The translations under genes and the position numbers were made by a program. The notes under the pieces are model-generated. The model saw only the letters and a list, made by a program, of their open reading frames with translations. It was not told the origin of the DNA and searched no databases. A DNA stretch of 64,000 bases from Lobosporangium transversale (lineage: Eukaryota > Mortierellomycota > Mortierellomycetes > Mortierellales > Mortierellaceae), in the NCBI RefSeq assembly GCF_002105155.1, contig NW_019029006.1:248001-312000 (forward strand), read 5' to 3'. The first letter of the stretch is position 1. Each line of letters opens with the position of its first letter. Shown piece by piece: positions 56,501 to 64,000 of this stretch.

Positions 56501-57650
56501 AGCAATAAAAGCCATCATCGACCAGCCACTTTATCCAAAAGTTCGTGTATATCCATGTGCATGAAGATACCGCGATAAATTAGGGAGCTCGTAAATGTCT
56601 AGGCAAGTTCCTTCGAGCAATGCATAAAAAAATCCCTAGTTGCGCCAAGACCGAAATGACAAACTGAATAGCAGCAGCGGGACCCAGGCGATGGCGGAAA
56701 AAATATGTAAGGGACTCTTCGATCACCTGTATATGCTTTGTACGATGAAAGTTATGAAATCATTCAGATTATGCAAATAGTCGAAAGCTTTTTTCTTTTT
56801 TTCTTTTTTCTTTTTATTTTTATTATTAATTTAGAATAAGGTCTTTGATGTCACCAGTGCCATTCTACCTCAACTGCCAATCCATATTCAGCTCCTGCAG
56901 GATTCCTCTCTGCCTTAGTTGCTTTTTGCACTCGTACAATTTTTCATATGTGCGCATCCGAAATTGTCATTTCGAGAGCCACTTGGTATTGCGGATGTGC
57001 AGGGCAACGGTTATTTAATGTGTTATATACCTTCGCTATTTTCCAACAAACAATCAGCGCAAGCGATTTATCTGTATGTCGATAGCTGCTGTTGACTCTG
57101 CGCTTGGTCATCGTGTACTAAAGGCGAAAACGACACATTATTATACTGTTTTAAAGTGAGACTAGTTACTTCCTTCTTGAGGAGGTTTATCTCAAGTTTG
57201 CATAGGATACAAGCTGAGATTAACTTGATCAATACGAATGGACGCTGATGGCATACTACAGCTCTAGGCAACAATAAGATCACTATCTATAAAACAAGTT
57301 GCTAGAGCTGTTGAAGATCTCATTAATGATTTTTTCAAGTTACCGCTACTTCTACTACTGTTATTAGTATTAGCAGTAGTGGTAGCAGTGGGACTAACAC
57401 TGAAGTTTGCTCGTTTCCCGATGTTTTTATGTGAAGAAAGCATATAGAAGTGACTGGAAGGGGTGGTAGACGCGTGTTTGTCTTCTTTCTTCATTTCAAA
57501 GACGATATAGGGTAAATAACGGGCAAATAAATACCCAGTGTTCAAACACCCTTTGACAACAGGAAAAGGAAGTTGTTTTCTAGTCATATGGGAATTTATA
57601 TAAGTATTATACAGTTATTGTACAGGTAGCATTGTACAAAGTGGTCAATT
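53574..57650. other. 4-kb gene-poor region between COG8 and the amino-acid transporter
   Basis: No gene can be supported. Minus-strand 54227-54150 has a short frame beginning MSFATCFTLVVVALATVEEN, signal-like, but no convincing continuation. Plus-strand frames at 54628-54858 (basic then acidic, RRQLGVMLAETKDGEDDEEN) and 55724-55921 look like broken pieces of a once-coding repeat family I cannot name. A minus-strand frame at 57264-57587 is Ser/Asn-rich and could be a stray exon. A nine-base tandem repeat lies at 56118-56167, and there are A/T runs at 56316-56337 and 56790-56825. Confidence 0.4.
56118..56167. repeat. Nine-base tandem repeat (AGAAGGGCA)
   Basis: About five and a half perfect copies of a 9-bp unit. 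On the minus strand they read as Leu-Leu-Ala repeats in one frame, which explains a spurious hydrophobic open frame there. Confidence 0.9.
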
Positions 57651-60600
57651 TCAAGAAATACGGGGAGAGATGTGAGCCGTTTCTGGATATGGCTCAAATG
57701 TCGTTTGCGGGCGATGGAAACCTCGAGATGAAATGCTGACTGATTCGTCCTTGCCTCCTGACAATGGACCTGCAAGGTCTGGCATAGTAGAGACGCGTTC
57801 AATGCGTTTGCGGCGAGTATCAAAAGAGTTCCCAACACCATGTTCGATGCCTACATCACTTGACGCTCTGTCATGGAAGCGAAATGAGCCCTCTGCGGCA
57901 CTGAGGCGATGCTCCCTTCTACAGCCTGTTAAATCAGGAACACCAAACCCTGATGGCGGTCGTGTCTCTATATAGTCACTGTTTCGAGGGTGTCGCGGCC
58001 TATCATACTCCATCCGGCGAGCCAACTGCCGGGCGTACTGTTGCCTAAGATCATCATCGGTATACCCCTGATAGTCCTGACTATCTGCTGAGAAATCTTC
58101 ATGCAATACTCTCATGGGTTCGTCCACAACGAATCGTGGGTTGTTGATTTCAGAGTGTGTTCTTCCATACAATATATAAATCAAAATCCCCACCCCCATC
58201 CAGACCAGCAGCCGCATAATAGCCTCAGTTCGTGCGCCTTGAAGCAAAAGTAGAGAGCTACCTGCTCCAATACCGGGTAGTAAAAACGGACCTAGAAATA
58301 ACACAGACATTTCAACTTAGAAAAACCGTATATTGAGAAATACTCCAGTCCCTTTATCATAATGCAAAACTTGGCACAGTAATATACCTCCTGGGACTTT
58401 GAACCGCCTGGGTACGGTCTTTCTAGTATATCGCAGGATAATGACGCCAATGTTGACTACAAAATAAGCGAATATTGTCCCAACGGACGACATATCACTA
58501 AGCACCTGTATAGGAAAGAGTCCACCACAAACCGAGCAGAGGACGCCGGATATTAGTGTGCTAACGTATGGTGTCTGAAAAAGTCATTGTGTTAGGAAGT
58601 GAGTGAAGTGATCTAAGTCTTGAAGTAACATCAAATTATCAAAGCAACCTAACAACACACCTTATATTTCGGATGAACCTTGGCAAACAGAGGAGGAATC
58701 AGACCATCATTTGCCATGGCATAGAAAACACGAGGCTGAGCTATCAACAAGACAAGGATGACAGATGTGGTGGCTGCCAAAGCTCCCAATTCAGTTATGA
58801 CAACAAGCCAATGCATTCCTGTCAAGCGAACAGCATCTACCACTGGTGAATCGCCTCCAAGTTTCGTATAGTGCGCGACGCCTACTGTAACAACGCTAAG
58901 TATAAAGGCCATATCCATGATAACATGTCAGTGAAAATACTTGGCATCCTATGTTTCTTACTGTGATCATGTAGAGAGGCGTACCTGATACCGACGTAGA
59001 GTATAGTAGCTATAACAATCGTTGCCATTATACCCACAGGAAGGTTGACCTGGGGCTCTTTTGCCTCCTGAGCTGTGGTGCTGATACTGTCGAATCCAAT
59101 ATAAGCAAAAAATACCGTTGATGCGCCTGCAAGCATCCCTGACACGCCCCCAGTTTCTTCCGGGATGTAAGGATGGTAGTTTTCTGTCTTGACGAATGGG
59201 ATCATAGCCAGGATAACGATGATCAGCACAAGGACCTTGAACACGACAAGATAATTATTGATTTTGGCAGTCATGTGGATGCCAAAATAAATCGTGGTGG
59301 AAACAAGAGCTGAAATAACGAATGCCGGTGTGTTAAAATAAGCGCCTGACGAGCTCAAGGCTCCCTTTTCCCACTTGATCGGTGTGCGAGTCCATTGAGG
59401 TGAAACTTTCCAATTGAATGCGTCCTCAAGAAAAGCTACCATATAGGCTGACCACCCTACAGACACCGTAGCAGCGCCAACAAGATATTCAAGTATAAGA
59501 TCCCAGCCGATGATCCATGCTGCAAGCTCTCCTATAGAGGCATATGCATAAGTGTAGGCTGAGCCTGCAATCGGAATCATGGATGCCATTTCTGCATAGG
59601 ACAAAGCTGCAATTCCGGACACAAAACCTCCTAAGAGAAGAGACAGCGTAACAGAGGGGCCAGCCTGCGTCTGGGCAGCAGTGCCTAGTAATTTAAAACA
59701 AGTGATTCCTTAGTCTATTAACGAGCGAAATAGACGGGCTATATGCATATGCAAATAAATACGGGAATGACATAGATGAAGGTTAAGTAGCTTACCCATT
59801 AAAACAAAGACGCCTGTGCCAATAACAGCACCTATATGTTGAAACAAGGGTAAACGGAATAGGGAAAGATAATTGGTTAAGAGCGCGTTTACATGAACAA
59901 AAAGAGCTATATTTATGTTGTGGACGTTTATAATGTATAGCATGCTTGTGCTTCGATGCGGTTCTTCTCTAGTAATGACAAAGTAGACAGCAGAATGGAT
60001 CATACATGTAGAGCATATTTATATATACTAGCTATTTAACATTATGAACAAGCATGTGTGCATTTTCATTTCCTGCAATCCTGCAATCTTTGTTATTGCA
60101 CAAACATTTTCTTAATGCAATTTTATATATTCCATTTTCACAACAAATATATACACACAAATATCCACACATGAAGGACAAAGAGATGGGTGTAAAAAAT
60201 GCAAAAACAAACATTGGTCCAAAGCGACTTTTTAAGCATAGCAACATAACATGCAATAAATTGCCGGAGAGCACGGATGACAGCCCCCAGATATTTTGCC
60301 TTGAGCTATGGAGTGGTTGAGAGTAAGTAAGTGTACGAGAAGTAGATAGTCGAGAAAATGGGGAGCTTAGGAGGTCTGCATAAAAAAATGTGTGCTCTGT
60401 GTGAACCCATGATGGAGGTTATGATGCTCAAGTAAGTATGCTTATGGGCCAATCACTCTTCTTTTTGTTGTTTTGTTTGCACAAAGCAGCATGAAGATCC
60501 GAATCTTCGACTGCTCCAGTTACCAAATGCCACTCTTTTGCTTGAGTTTGACAAGGCATGATAAACAAACAATTGTGATGTAGACAAATGCAGAGGAGCA

Positions 60601-61540
60601 ATAAGAAAGAGATGCGTTCCAGATAATATGAAAGACTACAATGAGAGATAGCTCTACAAGCACAGGCCTAGACCCTGGTTGAGCACCAAGGTCTATTAAA
60701 TCGGGGACCCTTGGCTGTGTGAGGGTAACAAGGGTCATCCTGTGTTGTATTTGTTGGAATAGATCACCCCTTCTTGCTCATTTGCTCTGTGTGCTCTGAC
60801 AATTATTTGAGCATATCCAAGGACAATCATGTTTTTTTGCCACATTGCATCGACCTTGGTAACAATGGTAACGGAGAATTTGAATGAAAAAGGGGTGAAC
60901 TGTGCAGCAGCAGGGTTTAACACTTGATCTATGGAGATTTGGACTGACCAAATACCATAAAAAAAAAATAAGAGACACATGCCATCATGACTTGTCTTGA
61001 ACTGTGAAGACGGAGCATTACAACAACACCCATGCCAACAGTTATTGCGGCAATGCACACACACATTTCCTTTCTGAGCCATGAGTTTAAAATATGGCAT
61101 TTCCCTCACAGTGTTGCTCATAGCTTTTCTTTAGTCCTCACAACGGTCGTCTGTGAAGTGCAATTGAAGGAGTGCACGGAAAAATAATGACAGGTGCACA
61201 AAAAGAGACCAATCATTGAAATCGTGGAACATGACCTTGGAACTGAGCCTAGTACCCAATGTGTAAACGAAATCCAAGTTGTCCCTGCTGGGTAGTCTCT
61301 TTTTGAGGTAAGCTTCCATGCATGACCAAATTAAAAACACTCACCAAGTCCGACGAAAGTTAGTTCTGCAGGACCAAGTGCCCGATTGAATTTCGTTTCG
61401 GCTTCCTCGACTGTATACTCGAGGCGGCCTAGAGTCTGAATCGAGATCAAGCGTCGGGCATGGAACCTCAGCAGAGACTCGTTCGGCTTACGGAACGGTG
61501 TCTGTCCCGTGTAATAGTAGCCATCTTCATGGTCATCCAT
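57651..61540 (-). CDS. Cationic amino-acid transporter (APC superfamily, CAT family)
   Basis: Six exons, 61540-61345, 59831-59796, 59684-58985, 58895-58661, 58574-58388, 58291-57651, all phases closing, 664 residues with about 13-14 membrane segments. The start at 61540 (MDDHEDGYYYTGQTPF) is the first ATG of its frame. The CAT hallmark is rebuilt from three exons: RALGPAELTFVGLG + AVIGTGVFVLMG + TAAQTQAGPSVTL, i.e. the first transmembrane helix with the GIG-type substrate loop. Then SGIAALSYAEMASMIPIAGS, WDLILEYLVGAATVSVGWSA, FFAYIGFDSISTTAQEAKEP (the APC consensus), IAQPRVFYAMANDGLIPPLF and VPRRFKVPGG. The last 170 residues form a polar cytosolic tail. It probably imports arginine, lysine or polyamines at the plasma or vacuolar membrane; substrate is inferred. 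Intron 1 is 1513 bp against about 90-110 bp for the others, and exon 2 is only 36 bp. Confidence 0.93.
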
Positions 61541-62519
61541 CTGCTCTTTGTAAAAAGAGAGGGAGTGTTTGGTGGAAGGCGTGTGGGGATGAATGATGGG
61601 CAAACTTTTGGCGGGAGAATTGAGTCGGAAAGAGAAAGAGAGGGAAGAGAAACAGGAGATCGAGGGCGCTACAAGGGTGAACGGTATCGCAGATGAGGAT
61701 TAGATGAGATTATCGTTTTAATAAGTGGTAAGGCACTTTTAATATATTAATATACAGAGGAGTAAGAGTGAGAGAGAGTGAAGCTTAAGAAAGAAAGTGA
61801 TTAATGACATGAGTGAATGAGGAATGATTGAGACAAAGAGACAGAGAGGATGATCTTTGAGTAACTCCATCGCTCTAAACCAAAAAAAAAAAAAAAAAAA
61901 AAAGGAAGTACAAAAACACATGTGCTTGCCATCTTTTGTGTATGCTTAAATACGATTGGATTTTGCAATTGAGCAGCACAAAATGTATAGTCGCATGGTG
62001 ATGATGTCTTCTATCTGTTTTTTTTTTTTTTTTTTTTTTTTCCCTCTGATGAATGCTATAATTAATGATGTGTAAGAGATTTCGTGAGCGAGTCAGGTTT
62101 GTCAACCATATTGCCTAGATGCGAATAGGCAGGTGAAGCCCTGTATTCATCTGTTGAACCAAGAGGGTTTGCTTTGAGCATTCATACATTCAAAAATAAC
62201 CTTATTTATAATTTAGAAATCTTGTGGTTCCTTACCTTCTCATGTACATTGCCATTTCCACATCGCGTGGTACAACCAGCCTGAGGATGAAGTTCATGTA
62301 CACATGCACGTGCTGGGAGGCAAATGTGACTTGTTCTTGCAGACTCTTCTCTCTCAGGCTGTGTTTTTTCTAATTATCCGCTTTGATACTTAGCTCGAAA
62401 AAGAAAACAAGATGAAGCGGCTGGTGAGTGCTTTGGACCGGATGATTATTGTTCGTATTAGAATAATATGTAATCGAACAAAAATATTGACTTTGATCAC
62501 TCTATCTCTTTTATCAGGG
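61541..62519. other. Intergenic between transporter and Crinkler-type relic
   Basis: Divergent spacer holding the transporter promoter. It has a GA-rich plus-strand stretch (61750-61860), an A-run of about 23 (61880-61903) and a T-run of about 23 (62019-62041). An ATG at 62412 followed by GTGAGT could mark the decayed start of the relic to the right, but cannot be joined to it without stops. Confidence 0.45.
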
Positions 62520-64000
62520 TCACCCTCTAAAAAAGCTCATCCAAGCATGAGTAGCGCAGATAGCACTGATATTCTTGTGGATGAGATTACAAAAGCAGGG
62601 CTTGTAAGGAAAGGGATAGTGAATAATGACCCTGACATGTCGCCTCTCAACTTGAAAGAGAGGGTCAAGGTGCTTTCGTACATGGGGTAGGGATCAAGAG
62701 CCAGTATTTACCACAACATTATCAGAGCGGCTCGCGAGCTCCGAAATTCTGGTGAAGGTATCAAGGATTCCAAAATATTGACTGCCCCTGAGGGTCGTAC
62801 CTTCCCTGTTGCCGAAACACAGCATCTTTATATCAGAGAAGAATATAAAGAGCTTTATGACCATATTACAGCCAATTTCAATATCACTTATGAAACAGCT
62901 TCTTTGAGCCGAATCTTTGTCACTAGAACACCTGGAGTTGGGAAGTCAGCCTTTCTGGTTTATTTTGCCATCCTCTAACCGAGCACGACGAAGAAAATCC
63001 ACCGATTATTATTTTCCATGAGAAGAAGAGTACTAGATGTTATGCCTACGGAGGAATAACTTGCCAACGCTATGGGGAGAGAGCAGAGCTCACTGATTTC
63101 CTTGAGCAGCCTGAAATGTGGTACATGTACTTAGTTGATAATGACGATAAGCCTCGACCAGATCAAGCCAGGACGGTATTTTCGGCGTCGCCTAGAACTC
63201 TTAACATCCAGTACGATGTCATAGTCAATGATACTATTCCCTCTAGCCATTATCATATGTCACCTTGGAGTCTTCCCGAGCCTCAAGCCTGTAGAGACCG
63301 TGTATAGTACTTCCATACAGTGATGATCCACTTTTGGAGGAGCTTTATTCCAAATTGGGAGGCGTGTCAAGATAGGTCCTGCAGGCTCCATCTGATTCAC
63401 TTCGTCGTGAACCAAACAATATCTCAAATGCCAAGAAGAGCGCGTTTCAGCGTGTCAGAGATACCATCAATGAGCTCGAGAAGCCAGCGGATCTTGTAAA
63501 CCTCTTACAAAAATGAATGTATCGAGTATCTATAGTGGCTGTCTATTACATAGATGGCCAACATGAAATGGAAATCTCCTTTGGTCGAATCAGAGATTAT
63601 CGAAGTTTTACAAAAGCAGACTTGGAGTGATGTGTTGGGGAAACTTGTCAGAAGTGATGATGACATAGCTAAAGGCCCATTGTTTGAAATCTATGTTCGT
63701 TACTCATTTCAACGTGGTGATATTAGATTTCCCTTCAAGGATCTCCAGTCAGGCCTAACAGGATTTCTTGATTTCCTTGCAAAGCCGAAAGTGGTGCTTA
63801 TCGGGGCTTCAGATGAGTTATCAGGGCTCACTCAAGCAACTGGTAAGTTGTTTCTACCATCAATTCCTAACTTTCCGTGCATCGATTTTGTGTTGGAACC
63901 CGATAAGCTATTTCAGGTCACAATATCAGAGGAGCATCCGATCATACAAGCACCATTCAAGGAGATAAATGATTATATTGCTGGACCCTGCTCGAAGATA
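62520..64000 (+). pseudogene. Crinkler (CRN)-type P-loop NTPase gene, broken and cut by window end
   Basis: Pieces of one protein follow each other on the plus strand in changing frames, as in the CRN-NTPase families abundant in Mortierella-like fungi. 62560-62690 reads DEITKAGLVRKGIVNNDPDM and ends in a stop. 62760-62975 carries FPVAETQHLYIREEYKELYD and a Walker-A-like TPGVGKSAFLVYF, in which the expected first glycine (GTPG) is arginine. A frameshift and stop follow at once. 63000-63305 continues (PPIIIFHEKK; MSPWSLPEPQACRD) to another stop. Further fragments reach the window edge (IPNFPCIDFVLEPDKLFQVT). At least three disruptions make a working product very unlikely, unless several unusual introns are assumed. 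CRN proteins are P-loop ATPases linked to nuclease- or kinase-like toxic domains; here no effector domain is complete. Ages and homologs could not be checked. Confidence 0.7.

Noticed and set aside
60735-61121. A 128-codon Cys-rich minus-strand frame.
   Set aside because: It lies inside the long first intron of the transporter and has no signal peptide, domain or splice support. It is kept only as a remark under the intron finding.
1-64000. tRNA genes, CRISPR arrays, bacterial insertion sequences and prophage.
   Set aside because: I scanned for B-box-like GGTTCGA signals, regularly spaced direct repeats and transposase motifs and found none convincing. The gene structure is eukaryotic.

Overview
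This window comes from a filamentous fungus. About 15 protein-coding genes are broken by short GT-AG introns (about 40-150 bp, with exceptions), and their products are fungal or typically fungal: FKS-type 1,3-beta-glucan synthase, Dlt1-like, Tom20, a Zn2Cys6 factor, an ATF/CREB bZIP and a PTS2-type peroxisomal thiolase. A Crinkler-type NTPase relic, a secreted Cys-rich peptide, heavily intronated genes and very long A/T runs fit an early-diverging lineage (Mortierellomycota/Mucoromycota). That placement is inferred from gene content and style only. I found no tRNA, rRNA, CRISPR array, prophage or bacterial-type operon.

Layout. 0.7-13.1 kb (all minus strand): DLT1; a tiny secreted ten-cysteine peptide visible only after splicing; a Ulp2/SENP6-type SUMO protease of at least 14 exons; an N-terminally anchored lysine-rich protein of unknown function; a Tom20-MYND-SET fusion; ribosomal protein eS27. 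13-17 kb: gene-poor, with a decayed GH72 beta-1,3-glucanosyltransferase. 17.4-23.6 kb (+): the 1937-residue glucan synthase. 24-26 kb: a secreted double-psi beta-barrel protein and doubtful small ORFs. 28-32 kb: a large probable tail-anchored protein (+) and an ING-family PHD protein (-). 34.9-43.8 kb: a glutamine-rich Zn2Cys6 factor (+), a HAD-type phosphatase (+) and an ATF/CREB bZIP (-). 47.8-53.6 kb (-): a WLM metalloprotease, peroxisomal 3-ketoacyl-CoA thiolase and COG8. 57.6-61.5 kb (-): a cationic amino-acid transporter with an unusually long first intron. 62.5 kb to the end: a broken Crinkler-type NTPase gene running off the window.

The genes do not form a pathway cluster. Two loose themes appear. 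One is cell-wall glucan: the glucan synthase sits beside the GH72 relic and near a secreted wall-type beta-barrel protein. The other is SUMO/chromatin control: the Ulp2-like protease, ING and the SET fusion. Splice models were built by hand from GT/AG sites, reading phase and conservation recalled from the families. Where exon phases close and the motifs run through, I trust them; doubtful 5' ends are stated in each entry.
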